A stretch of DNA of 39,740 nt, taken from contig PAIY01000170.1 in assembly GCA_002704825.1 (NCBI GenBank), positions 1 through 39,740 on the forward strand, in the 5' to 3' direction. Under the pieces are notes generated by a model. It was not told where the DNA came from and made no database searches. It was given only the letters and a program-made list of their open reading frames with translations. The stretch is from Phycisphaeraceae bacterium (GTDB lineage: Bacteria > Planctomycetota > Phycisphaerae > Phycisphaerales > Phycisphaeraceae). A program made the position numbers and the translations under genes. How positions within the stretch are numbered: position 1 is the first letter of the stretch; every line of letters starts with the position of its first letter. Below are positions 1 through 9,356 of the stretch, piece after piece.

Positions 1-2527
1 GATCCGCCAAATCGACGTCGAGTCCTGCACCATCAAGTTTGGAACGGAACCTTACCAGGTCCGATGCATCGGCTCCGATGGCAGGCAATTCATCAACCAG
101 GCTGTCGAGTTTTGCGAGTTGAGCGCGTTGTTTCAAGGCCTTTTTGCCCATGGACTCAGCAAAATCAATGACACGTTGCCTGGTCATTTTTTCAAGTGCG
201 TTTTGGTATAGCTGCGGGTTGGTGACGCCCAACGTGGTGATTGCATCAACGAGCATTTCACCGGGTTGGCCCAGGTATTCCTTGGCAGCGTAGGCAGCGC
301 CGGTGTCGAGCACCATGTTTGCACCTGTGACAGCGACGGTTTCGAGTACCCCTTGATCGGCAAAGTCCTGGACATTGGCTGCTGCGCGGATGGCTGCCTT
401 GCCTGCAGCGGTTTCGTTGAGTTTGCGCAATGCACCTTCCACCGGTCGCGATGCTGCAAACCACTCGCCCAGCGTCACCGTGTTCTTGAAGCGTTGGGAG
501 ACATCGGTTGCGCGGACCAGTTGGCCGGTTCCTGCAAAACTCATTCTTGCTGACGGGGCAAGTGTGGTCATCACGGTCCAGCTGTCGACCATGCTTGCGC
601 CCATGGCTGCAACGTCCGCTGCCATCGCCCAGCGATCCTGAAGTTGAATCTGCTGGGCAAGTTTGTCTGAGAAGGCGGATCGTTGCAGATGCGCCTTTTC
701 ATCTGCCAATGCTTTGAGTTCAGGCATTTGCATGGCATGATGGATCGCATGGCGCATCCGTTTGATTTGTTCATCAGGCAGTTCGCGTCCCCACCGTTTG
801 GCAGCTTCTTCTCGAAGATCATTGGTGGAGAGCTTCTGGATTTGGCTGAGTGACAGGTTTTCACGCAAAGCGATGATGAAGTTCAAACCAACCTGGTTAA
901 CCGCCATGTCATCAGCAACAACCCCTGCTTCCTTGCCGCGTTGATCGGCTTCGGCAATGCCGGTGCCGGTGACGCCACTGATCGTGTCATACCAGGGACG
1001 CTTGAGAAACCGCGCGACCATCCATTCAAATTGTGTTTGATCCTTGGGTTGATTCAACTCGCCTTTGGCTTTTATCCAGTTTGTAAAGTCATCATCAAAC
1101 GCCTGTGAGGTTTCTGCACTGAGTCTCTTGAGAGTCTGAAGGACGTGTATCTCAGTGCGTCTTTCCAGGGCTTTGAAGTTTTCGCCCGGAGACTGGCTGC
1201 CTTGCTTTTGTGCATTACGGAAGACCGCCAACGCATCAAGCGTTTTACCTTGTTGAAGCAGGACCATCCCGTCGATGTAGTTGGCATGATTGCGTAGTCG
1301 GAAGTTGGATCGCATCGCATCGGCAGCACGTTGAGCGCCATTGAGATCGCCGGCATTAAACGCGATCTGGACATCAAGCAATTGGACACGCGCGTCAATT
1401 AATTCGCGTCTGGTGACGGCAGCAAGGTACAGATCCCCAAAACCTGCCTGGTCGAATATGGCATGGACAGCTACCTTGGCTTTGAGGACTGTTGCCTTGG
1501 CGGCCGCTGTTTCCTCGCGGATTTGTCCTGCCGTATCGCGTAGCAGTTTGGCGGTGTGATTGATGCGTTCCTGGATTTTCTTTTTCAATGCATCATCATT
1601 AACCGATGCACGCAGTTTGGAGAGTTCACGCATCTGCTGCCGCATTTTGTTTTGAGATTGAGCAAGCAGCCGTATCTGGGCCAGTGACTCTTGAAGGGGC
1701 TGTTCGGCCTGGCGCAGGATCGCGTCCATTTTTTCAATCAGTTCAAGATACTGCTGATCCTGCTCACTGAGATTGGTCGGTTTCGCTGTCGGTGTTTTGC
1801 GCTGAATCCTGGTTGGTTGCTTGACGATCTTGGGCTGTTTGGGGGGAGTAACTCGGGTGACTTTCGGTTTGGGTGGGGCGGGGGGCTTGTGCTCAACGAT
1901 GGTTAAGCGGGACCATATCCTGCGGGCTAATGTCTTGAGTTCATTGACTGCCTGCTCTTCGGAGTCATAAGCGATGTCGCCTTCCAAGCCCATCTTTCTG
2001 AGCGTTTCCGAGCCGATCATCCCGACCTGTCGGACTTGGAAGATCCAGCGTTCAAAGTGTGCTTCGACCAGTCGCGTATGTCCCGGAAATTGGGTGGCAA
2101 CGCAGACGCTGTGTCCGCCAAGGCCCATGTTCTTTTCGTAGAACTTGGCCACATTGTTGGTCTGAGGTTTAAACCATCTTGCGTGTCGATCCGCTGCCCT
2201 GGCGCGATCGCTGTCGATTGCAACTCGCCGCAGTGAGATGCGATATTCAGCGGGTCCTTTTCTGAAATGTTGGGCAGCATAGTCAGAGTTGTAAATGTAG
2301 TTCTTTTTCGGATCAAGCTTGAATCCCTCGGGAACCAGATCAATCACCCGGGCAGCAAGAAAGGCATTGCGAGCCGTCGGGTCGATCTGCTCAAGGTGGA
2401 TGGCCATTTTCTGGCGTTGTTCATCGGTCAGTCCATCAGCCGGCGGTTGCCCCATGCACGTTGACGCTGGGAGCAAGAGCAAGCCAATCAGGACGATGCA
2501 ATCTTTGAGGGCGGGAATGGATCGCAT
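1..2527 (-). CDS. Large exported protein of unknown function, 3' end cut off by the window
   Basis: Reading the minus strand from an ATG at 2527 gives one uninterrupted frame of 842 codons that leaves the window at base 1. A strong ribosome binding site (GGAGGT, 2537-2532) sits 4 bases before the ATG. The N-terminus (MRSIPALKDCIVLIGLLLLP) is a signal peptide with likely cleavage near residue 26, so the protein should be exported. Residues about 210-250 form a Pro/Lys-rich linker. Residues about 252-470 are Gln/Leu/Arg-rich, helical, probably partly coiled coil, with a TPR-like stretch (AFNAGDLNGAQRAADAMRSN). The rest is an Ala-rich helical region with no motif I recognise. The 277-base gap to the divergent LacI gene suggests separate control. 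It may be a structural or envelope protein, but I assign no function. That it is coding is well supported; its role is not. Confidence 0.85.
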   Translation of the reverse strand, partial: MRSIPALKDCIVLIGLLLLPASTCMGQPPADGLTDEQRQKMAIHLEQIDPTARNAFLAARVIDLVPEGFKLDPKKNYIYNSDYAAQHFRKGPAEYRISLRRVAIDSDRARAADRHARWFKPQTNNVAKFYEKNMGLGGHSVCVATQFPGHTRLVEAHFERWIFQVRQVGMIGSETLRKMGLEGDIAYDSEEQAVNELKTLARRIWSRLTIVEHKPPAPPKPKVTRVTPPKQPKIVKQPTRIQRKTPTAKPTNLSEQDQQYLELIEKMDAILRQAEQPLQESLAQIRLLAQSQNKMRQQMRELSKLRASVNDDALKKKIQERINHTAKLLRDTAGQIREETAAAKATVLKAKVAVHAIFDQAGFGDLYLAAVTRRELIDARVQLLDVQIAFNAGDLNGAQRAADAMRSNFRLRNHANYIDGMVLLQQGKTLDALAVFRNAQKQGSQSPGENFKALERRTEIHVLQTLKRLSAETSQAFDDDFTNWIKAKGELNQPKDQTQFEWMVARFLKRPWYDTISGVTGTGIAEADQRGKEAGVVADDMAVNQVGLNFIIALRENLSLSQIQKLSTNDLREEAAKRWGRELPDEQIKRMRHAIHHAMQMPELKALADEKAHLQRSAFSDKLAQQIQLQDRWAMAADVAAMGASMVDSWTVMTTLAPSARMSFAGTGQLVRATDVSQRFKNTVTLGEWFAASRPVEGALRKLNETAAGKAAIRAAANVQDFADQGVLETVAVTGANMVLDTGAAYAAKEYLGQPGEMLVDAITTLGVTNPQLYQNALEKMTRQRVIDFAESMGKKALKQRAQLAKLDSLVDELPAIGADASDLVRFRSKLDGAGLDVDLAD

Positions 2528-2726
2528 GCGTACCTCCTTGCTGGGTGAGGTCTTTTTATCGTTTTTTCATTGTGTCAGAATTTGGGCCTGATATCCAGAG
2601 GTTTGTTGCTTGCATGTTTTTAACAGTCTGAAATTATGCCGTTTAGGAGTTGGTCAGAACGCAGGCCGTCTGCCGGATTGAATGGATGGCTTGATGTCAT
2701 GCCAAGCAAGGGTTGGCGATTGATCC

Positions 2727-2754
2727 TTGACTTGGTAAGGCTGGCGTCTAGAAT
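2727..2754 (+). promoter_or_regulatory. Sigma70-type promoter of the LacI-prepilin-GH2 operon
   Basis: The -35 box TTGACT (2727-2732) and -10 box TAGAAT (2749-2754) are separated by 16 bases. Transcription would start near 2761, inside the palindrome that follows. A small hairpin (GCCAA/TTGGC) lies just upstream of the -35 box. The 16-base spacer is shared with the other promoters proposed in this window. Confidence 0.65.
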
Positions 2755-2759
2755 TAATG

Positions 2760-2789
2760 CGAACGTAATAAAAGTGATTATAACGTTCG
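2760..2789. promoter_or_regulatory. Palindromic operator upstream of the LacI-type gene
   Basis: Arms CGAACGT (2760-2766) and ACGTTCG (2783-2789) are perfect inverted repeats. After one mismatch, ATAA (2768-2771) pairs with TTAT (2778-2781). The element covers the predicted transcription start, the usual position for autorepression by a LacI-family protein, and the downstream gene encodes one. I did not find a second copy in a promoter position in this window. Binding by this regulator is inferred. Confidence 0.6.
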
Positions 2790-2804
2790 TATAGCAAGGT
2801 TCAC

Positions 2805-3833
2805 ATGGCTGTTACACTCAAAAATGTCGCCCAGCGTGCCGGACTCTCCTGGCAGACGGTCAGCAAAGTGCTCAATGACCAGGGGCATCTTTTCAGACCC
2901 GAAACGCGTCAGCGAGTTCTCACCGCTGCCCGTGAGATGGGCTATGTCCCCAACGCAGCAGCAAGGGCGATCCGCAGCAAACACACCCGGCAGATCGGTC
3001 TGCTACTGCGAAATGAAGACGGGCATCGCTTCCATAATCTGGCAGCATTCGTCCTGCTCCTGGGCATCAACGCCCGGCTTGAATCGGAAGGTTACTTGCT
3101 GAGTGTGGTCCGGGTTGGTGATGTCGGGGGCAAGCGTCAGACGCGATCGCGTGTGTTTGAAGAACGTGTGCTCGATGGCCTGATTGCCTTTAGTCAATTC
3201 ACCGACGAGATTGCTGACTGGGTGTCTGAGCAGATTCCAAATTGCATCTGGGTGGACTCCAACCGCTTTGGCCCGTTCAATTGCCTAAGACGTGACGAAG
3301 CGCATGTCGGACAATTGGTGGCAAAGCACATTCTGAACCTGGGCTATCGCAAGGTGCTCTGGGCAGGCGACACGCCAACAGCTCTTTCACACTTCAGTCA
3401 GATCGACCGCTTTGAAGTCATCAAGCAAACTGTGACGCAGCAGGGCGTGGATTTTCATAGTCTCAATTCATGGCCCAAACCTGAACAGAAACGTTGGATT
3501 TACACACAGCTTCCGCAACTCCTCAAGCCCGACACCGTGGTTACAGCTTACAACGTGCATGCTGCCAATGCGGTCATGGTGGCTGCAGCTTCAATGGGCC
3601 TGATGATCGGTAGAGATTACGGTCTGGTCTGCTGTGACGAAACACCGGAAGTCGATGAGACTTGGCCCGGACTTTGTCGTGTGGGCAATGATCGTTTTGA
3701 AATGGGCTACCAGGCAGCGGACATGATGCTTGATGTGCTCAACAGTAAATCGCACCAAGTCGCCTCGCGTCGTCATAAGGGGCAGTGGGTGATTGGTAAT
3801 ACGGCATGGGGGCCGGGGCTATCAAAGTCCTGA
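2805..3833 (+). CDS. LacI-family transcriptional regulator
   Basis: This 342-residue protein has the LacI/GalR layout. The N-terminal helix-turn-helix is at about residues 3-22 (VTLKNVAQRAGLSWQTVSKV), followed by the hinge region (GYVPNAAARAIRSKHTRQIG) and a periplasmic-binding-protein-like effector domain to the end. The length is normal for the family. It should be a cytoplasmic DNA-binding repressor or activator that senses a sugar. A sigma70-type promoter (2727-2754) and a 30-base palindrome (2760-2789) lie directly upstream, which suggests autoregulation. The Shine-Dalgarno sequence is weak (AAGG at 2795-2798), but the ATG at 2805 fits the family start. It is followed on the same strand by a prepilin-like gene and a giant GH2 gene, which are its likely targets. 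The effector cannot be read from the sequence. Confidence 0.93.
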   Translation: MAVTLKNVAQRAGLSWQTVSKVLNDQGHLFRPETRQRVLTAAREMGYVPNAAARAIRSKHTRQIGLLLRNEDGHRFHNLAAFVLLLGINARLESEGYLLSVVRVGDVGGKRQTRSRVFEERVLDGLIAFSQFTDEIADWVSEQIPNCIWVDSNRFGPFNCLRRDEAHVGQLVAKHILNLGYRKVLWAGDTPTALSHFSQIDRFEVIKQTVTQQGVDFHSLNSWPKPEQKRWIYTQLPQLLKPDTVVTAYNVHAANAVMVAAASMGLMIGRDYGLVCCDETPEVDETWPGLCRVGNDRFEMGYQAADMMLDVLNSKSHQVASRRHKGQWVIGNTAWGPGLSKS

Positions 3834-3909
3834 TCACTGGTTGGTGATTGGGAACAACTGCGATTGGCTACACAGAAAAGCAGACGGAAATGGTGAGAGG
3901 AATAAACGC

Positions 3910-4692
3910 ATGAAACGTACAGGCTTTACACTGATCGAACTGTTGGTGGTGATTTCCATTATTGCCATCTTGATCGCGATACTCTTGCCTGCATTGTCCA
4001 AGGCGCGTGAGTCGACACAGGCAATCGCCTGTGCCAATAAGATTCGGCAGGTGGGACTTGGCGTGTTGATGTACTCGCAACAGTTTGAGGACTTTCTGCC
4101 ACCAGATGGTGTCTACAACCGTAATGGTTATTCATCACGCAGTCGCAAGACATGGTGGCCGAGTCTGGTGTATGAATATGCTACGGGTAAATCGCAACCT
4201 GCTGCCGACAGTTGGGGTGAAAACTACTGGCCGATGAATGGTTCTGGTTTTGGGAACAATCTTTTCTGCTGCCCTTCGGCAATTCAATCCCGCCTCAGTG
4301 ATGACCATATCAACATCGAAGGCGAAGTCACCTATGGTATGAATTTCGGCGCATTCAATGCTGTCTATTACAACTCCGATCGCTGGTTCACCCGGACGCT
4401 CGAAGTCCCGCATCCCAGCAGCACGGTCTGGATGAACGACTCGGCGAAGACCAGTGGCACGACCTATTCCATCGTCTCCATCGCATGGGGGCCCAGCGCG
4501 ACCTTCTCACCATCGCTACGTCACTACGGGGGCTATGGCACCGGCGAGCTGGTAACCGAATGGGTTCCCGACAATCCCGGTAAAACCAATGCCTGGTTCG
4601 TCGATGGGCACGTTCGTCCCATTGGATACGATGAAATCAAAGGTGATCAATCCAACCTCTATCGCGGTACCGCACGGATGCCCAAACGCTAA
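3910..4692 (+). CDS. Type II secretion/type IV prepilin-like protein with C-terminal DGH motif
   Basis: The protein is 260 residues from the ATG at 3910, which has GAGAGGA (3895-3901) 8 bases upstream. The same frame is open back to 3793, but that would overlap the LacI gene and bury the prepilin signal. The N-terminus (MKRTGFTLIELLVVISIIAI) is a class III prepilin signal, to be cut after Gly5 by a prepilin peptidase, followed by a hydrophobic helix and the usual LLPALSKARE sequence. Near the C-terminus WFVDGHV is the DG(H) motif of the planctomycete/lentisphaeral prepilin-associated family (compare H-X9-DG and DUF1559 proteins). It lies 76 bases after the LacI gene, probably in one operon with it and the GH2 gene. 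It should be a membrane-anchored surface or periplasmic pseudopilin-like protein. Its ligand or partner is unknown. Confidence 0.88.
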   Translation: MKRTGFTLIELLVVISIIAILIAILLPALSKARESTQAIACANKIRQVGLGVLMYSQQFEDFLPPDGVYNRNGYSSRSRKTWWPSLVYEYATGKSQPAADSWGENYWPMNGSGFGNNLFCCPSAIQSRLSDDHINIEGEVTYGMNFGAFNAVYYNSDRWFTRTLEVPHPSSTVWMNDSAKTSGTTYSIVSIAWGPSATFSPSLRHYGGYGTGELVTEWVPDNPGKTNAWFVDGHVRPIGYDEIKGDQSNLYRGTARMPKR

Positions 4693-4774
4693 ACCGCGCC
4701 CCATTCATGCCCAACCTGCAACGCATATGCTGTTCCATTACAAACTGTCAACCTTCTGACACAAGGCTGTCTTG

Positions 4775-7700
4775 ATGTTACGCAACCGTTTGATGCCCTG
4801 TTATTTTCTGTCGGTTTTTTTGTTGGTCAACGCTGGACTCACGGCTGAACCGATATCGGTGATCACTGAGGATTTTGAATCCTATCTGACGGAAGGTCAG
4901 ACGGAAATCACCATTGCCGATCATGGTCCGTGGAAGTCATCACCGTATGGCAAGCCCGGTGGCCTGGTCGTTGTCAAGTCAGATGATCCGCAGAACCAAA
5001 CCACCATACTCAGCGCGCCCAAAGGTGGGGATCATCATGCCCGGCTGCTTTTTGACAGTAAGCAATGGAACCTAGCCTGTGAACGCAAAGCATGGTCGCT
5101 GGATGTAAAAGTTCGTGGTGGTATGCAGGTGATGTTGGGGATGAATCCTGCTTACAATCCCAAGCCTGCATTACAGCTTAAAGTCGGCAAGACCGTGCAA
5201 TTGGTCAAGGCGGATGGCAAGTCGGTTCAGTCCATCAACACGCTGGATCAAAGCGAGTGGATGATTGTCCGCCTGATGCTCCGTCAGGATCAGCAGGATG
5301 CCAACACGCTTCGTGCATGGGTCGCGGTGAAGCAACTCGGTGATGAAAATGCCGTATTTGATTTGGACCCGGGTCTGCGTGACATTGCCATCAATATCAG
5401 CAATGTGCCACTGGCGAAATGGGATGGCTTTAAATTCCGACTCGACAATTCCCGTCAGCAGATTGACGATATTCATTTTCAAGCTGTCGATAATGTTAAG
5501 ACATTGCTTGATGCATGTGTCAAGACGCAGGCCAAGTTGCCTTTTGCGCCACTGCTGCATCACGTTACTTTTCCCCGACAAATCGTTGATCTTGGCGGTG
5601 TCTGGCAGTTGACCTTTGGCGAAGACAAGAGCGCAGCATTCCCAGAGTCCGTCGAACAAACGCAGATGGTGCTCGTACCCGGTGAGCATGCGGCATTGAT
5701 CAACTCGATCGCCCGTGCCGATCAACGCGCCTGGTTTTTTCGTGACATTGAGATCCCTGCTGACTGGGCGTCCAAACGCGTGATCATTAACTGTGAACGC
5801 GTCACGGATCAATGTGACATTCTTGTGAACGGTCAAGCCGTTGGTCACAGTGATGAAGGCATTCTCCCATTCTCAATGGATATCACCGATGCGATCAAGG
5901 CCGGTCAGCAAAACCGCATTGCCATCGGCGTTTTGTCTTCCCGCGTTGCAGGTGTCGATGGCACGCATCAACCGGTGGGGTGGACCTGGTTTTATCAGCA
6001 GTTCAATGGCATTCCCTTGCCTGTTCACCTGGAAGCACATGACAACGTCTATATCTCCGATGTCCTCGTGCAGACAACGCTTCATGACCAACCACGACTG
6101 ACCACGCAATTGACGATCAACAACACTACCGATCAAACGCGTCAGATCACCATTGCAGCCAAGACTCATGAAGGGCAATTCCAACACACGTCCCAAACAC
6201 ACGTACTCGAGCCCAACAGTCAAAAACACATCACGCTTTCGGATGCTTGGGATAACCCCATGCTCTGGTGGCCGCATGATCCATATTTGTACCACCTGCA
6301 AATCAGTGTGACACAAAACTCGCAGACACTTGATCGCTATGTTCAACGCATGGGGTTTCGCGAGATTCGCGTCGTCGGTTCACAAATGCTTTTGAACGAT
6401 GTGCCGTTCATGCATCGACGCAACTCCATCATCCCGTATCTCTCAACCATGCAGTCGCAGACATTTGCATCGACAGTCAAAACGCTTCGCAGCTTTGGGT
6501 ATGTCGGTTCGCGTTTGCACGGTGGCCCCTCATTGCGTTTGGTGAGTATGGCTGATGAGATGGGTTGGTTGATCTCGCCGGAGTCTGCTATCAATGAACC
6601 ACGTGGACATGATGTGGCTGACGACTATTGGCCGCGCGCCCGTCGCCATGCCATAGAGATGACGCGTTTACTACGTAACCATCCGTCGGTGGCATACTGG
6701 GTGTTGTGCAACGAGTTTGGTTCCAACTACATGCCTCAGAATCATCGCAAAGGCGCGTGGGTGGATCGTTGGCTAAATGAACTTGGCAAGGATGTCATGC
6801 AACTGGATCCGACACGTACGGTGACGTTTGATGGTGAAAATGATCTTGGTGGACGCGGACATGCCGGGCCGGCACCGACGTTGAATTTTCATTACGCCTG
6901 GCAACCCTTCAAGATCGACAACATGATTCCCACCACGCGCAATTGGCTGCTTGAAGGTGGATTGCCCTGGCAAGCGATCGCATGGGATCACAGCAAACCA
7001 ATCATGCTCGGTGAAGACATGTACGATCCGTACTGCATACGCTCTCCCTATGGTTCATCACAATGGGGGGGCAACCAAGCCTACGACCCGGCGACCGAAG
7101 CGCAGGTCACCTACGATGCCTATCACATGCTGGCTGAAGGCTATTACCGCGCAGGCGTCTCGGTTTGGAATCCATGGGGGCTCAGTGAGACTCGCCCTGC
7201 AGGCGAGAAGTACATCCCGCTGGGGCAGGTCATGCCCGATTACCTGATCGCAACCGACCAGTTGAATCGCACGTTTGCATCCGGTCAGACAGTGGGCCGG
7301 ACATTGCGTGTCTACAACCAACTTTTTCAAAACCTGTCAGTCCGACTTGAAAGTCAATTGGTTATTGATGGCAAAGCGGTCACCAATGAAACATCGCGTT
7401 TCCAATTGCTTGCGGGGAAAAGTCATGTCATGACCATGTCGCTTCACATGCCGACAGTTCAAACAGTGACACGTGCGCAGTGGCAATTGCGATTGGTGTC
7501 GGATGACAACACTTTGCTCTGTGATCGCACTTATGACTACACGCTTTTCCCAACGCCTGCCCCGGTGATCAATGCCAGTGATTGGGCGGTCCTGGGTCAG
7601 TTGCCAATACCGTCGTTGGATAGCCAGCGATTTGTTTCTCTGGAACAAGCCTTGGCCGCCAAGCCCAAACGCCTGTTACTTGCAGGAATCTCTCTATCGC

Positions 7701-9316
7701 AAAAACAGGGGCAGTTGCTGGATCAGGCTGTGTCCGAGGGGTTGGATGTGACATGGATCGCAGCACCTGCCAGGAGTTGGTTGCCTGCTTCTTTGCAACT
7801 GGATGATGAACATCAAGCCTGCTTTGCATTTATCAGTCGACCCAATGATGTCTTGATGCAGGGCTTGACGGACAACGCAACAGGCTTGTGGGGCGCGGAC
7901 ACCTTGGTGGCAAGCAACACGATGTCCAAACCGGATCGTGGTGCGTTTGAGATCATTCTTTCAACCGGCTCGCCAGGGGGGTTGACACGCGTTGCCATGT
8001 TACGACTGATGTGTGGCAAGGGATCGTATGTCATTTGTCAGATGCCCGTGTTGGCTAAAGCAGCGTCGGAACCTGCAGCCAATGAAATCCTGCATCGCCT
8101 GATCAATAAGCCAACACCTGAGCATACTGCAACAGGACAGTTGGCGGTGAGCGCATCAGCTGACTCCTCGCTTCGACATGCGTTGACCAATCTGCATGTC
8201 CCGTTCTCTGAGTTTGCTACCGGTAGCCAGCCTGAGATGTTGATGGTGGATGCTTCCGAGCAGACTGTTGATCCGCAGGTTTTATCACAGGTCAAACAGC
8301 AACTTGCCAGGGGACATCACGTCTGGCTGCAACGTCCGACACAGTCGTGGTGCGATGCGCTGGTAATGGATGTCCAGGTCAAGCTACAGGCATCTGCGAG
8401 GGTATCGTTGCGTCAAAACCAATTGCTGCTTGCAGGGTTGGACAATGATGATTTTTACTGGCAGCGTCATGGCAAAGATTCGCTGCCAATCGTCCAACAG
8501 ACTTTTGATGACAGTGATGCAACGGGCAGTGTGTATCCTGCAGCACTTTGGATCAAAGTCATGCCCAACGGTGCAAAGCTCATTGCCTGCCAGTTGCGTT
8601 GGGATCAGATGTCCATCGCCATGCCTCAGCGATGCAGCAGAATGATCAGCACGATGCTGCATAACGCTGATATTGCGTTAGGTGATCAAAGCATTCGCAA
8701 GACAAACTGGAGAACATTGGATCTCGCTTCAGCAGGCAATCGCGGGTATCAGAACGTCTTTGGTAGTGGCCCGGACTTGACATATTTTCCTGTTAATCGC
8801 ACAGGGCTTGACCCCGTGTTGCATGTTCCCCAGCCGATGGAAAGCTTTACGTCAACCATTGAAAGTGAGGGGATCCCCTTTGCGTTGATCGACCCGCAGC
8901 AACCTGAGGGGCAAGCTGCATTGGTGGTCGGCGAGGATGCTGCATCAAGCTTGCAGATCACGATGCCAGCCATGACAACACCGTCGGTCTGGCTACTGGG
9001 GGCTGCTCGTGATAAGACACCAACAGGCATGACAGTTGGTGTCTTACAACTGACATACAGCAATGGTCAAAACGCTGAGTTGCCTATTGTCTGTGGCCAA
9101 CATGTCGGGACACTCACGGATGCCATCCCGTTATCGCAAGGACGCATTGCCTGGAGTCGCCGCGGACGTTTTGATGCACCACGTCCCGTGACGGTTTATC
9201 AATATGCATGGAACTTGGTCAATCCACATCCGCAGTGGACCGTGACATCCATTCGACTTTCAGCAGGTTCACCGGACACCGCCTTAAGCGTCGTTGCTGT
9301 GACACTTGAACCGTGA
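4775..9316 (+). CDS. Giant secreted glycoside hydrolase family 2 enzyme (beta-galactosidase-like)
   Basis: The protein is 1513 residues from the ATG at 4775 (AAGG at 4763-4766); a TTG directly before it is the only alternative. It begins with a signal peptide (MLRNRLMPCYFLSVFLLVNA). Residues about 24-265 look like a LamG/concanavalin-type beta-sandwich. About 270-430 is the GH2 sugar-binding fold, about 430-540 an Ig-like domain, and about 545-830 the TIM barrel. In the barrel, CNE (Glu647) matches the GH2 acid/base and LGED (Glu747) is the likely nucleophile. Beyond it come an Ig-like domain, an alpha/beta region resembling a glutamine-amidotransferase-like module (about 960-1130), and a C-terminal beta-rich domain from about 1315 shared with the other GH2 protein in this window. 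It is far longer than a standard LacZ. It probably removes beta-linked sugars outside the cytoplasm; the exact substrate is unknown. Confidence 0.9.
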   Translation: MLRNRLMPCYFLSVFLLVNAGLTAEPISVITEDFESYLTEGQTEITIADHGPWKSSPYGKPGGLVVVKSDDPQNQTTILSAPKGGDHHARLLFDSKQWNLACERKAWSLDVKVRGGMQVMLGMNPAYNPKPALQLKVGKTVQLVKADGKSVQSINTLDQSEWMIVRLMLRQDQQDANTLRAWVAVKQLGDENAVFDLDPGLRDIAINISNVPLAKWDGFKFRLDNSRQQIDDIHFQAVDNVKTLLDACVKTQAKLPFAPLLHHVTFPRQIVDLGGVWQLTFGEDKSAAFPESVEQTQMVLVPGEHAALINSIARADQRAWFFRDIEIPADWASKRVIINCERVTDQCDILVNGQAVGHSDEGILPFSMDITDAIKAGQQNRIAIGVLSSRVAGVDGTHQPVGWTWFYQQFNGIPLPVHLEAHDNVYISDVLVQTTLHDQPRLTTQLTINNTTDQTRQITIAAKTHEGQFQHTSQTHVLEPNSQKHITLSDAWDNPMLWWPHDPYLYHLQISVTQNSQTLDRYVQRMGFREIRVVGSQMLLNDVPFMHRRNSIIPYLSTMQSQTFASTVKTLRSFGYVGSRLHGGPSLRLVSMADEMGWLISPESAINEPRGHDVADDYWPRARRHAIEMTRLLRNHPSVAYWVLCNEFGSNYMPQNHRKGAWVDRWLNELGKDVMQLDPTRTVTFDGENDLGGRGHAGPAPTLNFHYAWQPFKIDNMIPTTRNWLLEGGLPWQAIAWDHSKPIMLGEDMYDPYCIRSPYGSSQWGGNQAYDPATEAQVTYDAYHMLAEGYYRAGVSVWNPWGLSETRPAGEKYIPLGQVMPDYLIATDQLNRTFASGQTVGRTLRVYNQLFQNLSVRLESQLVIDGKAVTNETSRFQLLAGKSHVMTMSLHMPTVQTVTRAQWQLRLVSDDNTLLCDRTYDYTLFPTPAPVINASDWAVLGQLPIPSLDSQRFVSLEQALAAKPKRLLLAGISLSQKQGQLLDQAVSEGLDVTWIAAPARSWLPASLQLDDEHQACFAFISRPNDVLMQGLTDNATGLWGADTLVASNTMSKPDRGAFEIILSTGSPGGLTRVAMLRLMCGKGSYVICQMPVLAKAASEPAANEILHRLINKPTPEHTATGQLAVSASADSSLRHALTNLHVPFSEFATGSQPEMLMVDASEQTVDPQVLSQVKQQLARGHHVWLQRPTQSWCDALVMDVQVKLQASARVSLRQNQLLLAGLDNDDFYWQRHGKDSLPIVQQTFDDSDATGSVYPAALWIKVMPNGAKLIACQLRWDQMSIAMPQRCSRMISTMLHNADIALGDQSIRKTNWRTLDLASAGNRGYQNVFGSGPDLTYFPVNRTGLDPVLHVPQPMESFTSTIESEGIPFALIDPQQPEGQAALVVGEDAASSLQITMPAMTTPSVWLLGAARDKTPTGMTVGVLQLTYSNGQNAELPIVCGQHVGTLTDAIPLSQGRIAWSRRGRFDAPRPVTVYQYAWNLVNPHPQWTVTSIRLSAGSPDTALSVVAVTLEP

Positions 9317-9356
9317 CGGTCATACATCGCCCAATCTACTTCAAGCTTCATGGTTC

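Noticed and set aside
3793..3909. An earlier start for the first prepilin-like protein
   Set aside because: It would overlap the LacI gene and place 39 residues before the prepilin signal; the ATG at 3910 has a good binding site.
5171..5848. A 225-codon minus-strand frame inside the first GH2 gene
   Set aside because: It lies wholly within the GH2 frame, has no family motif or ribosome binding site, and the plus frame has clear GH2 features.
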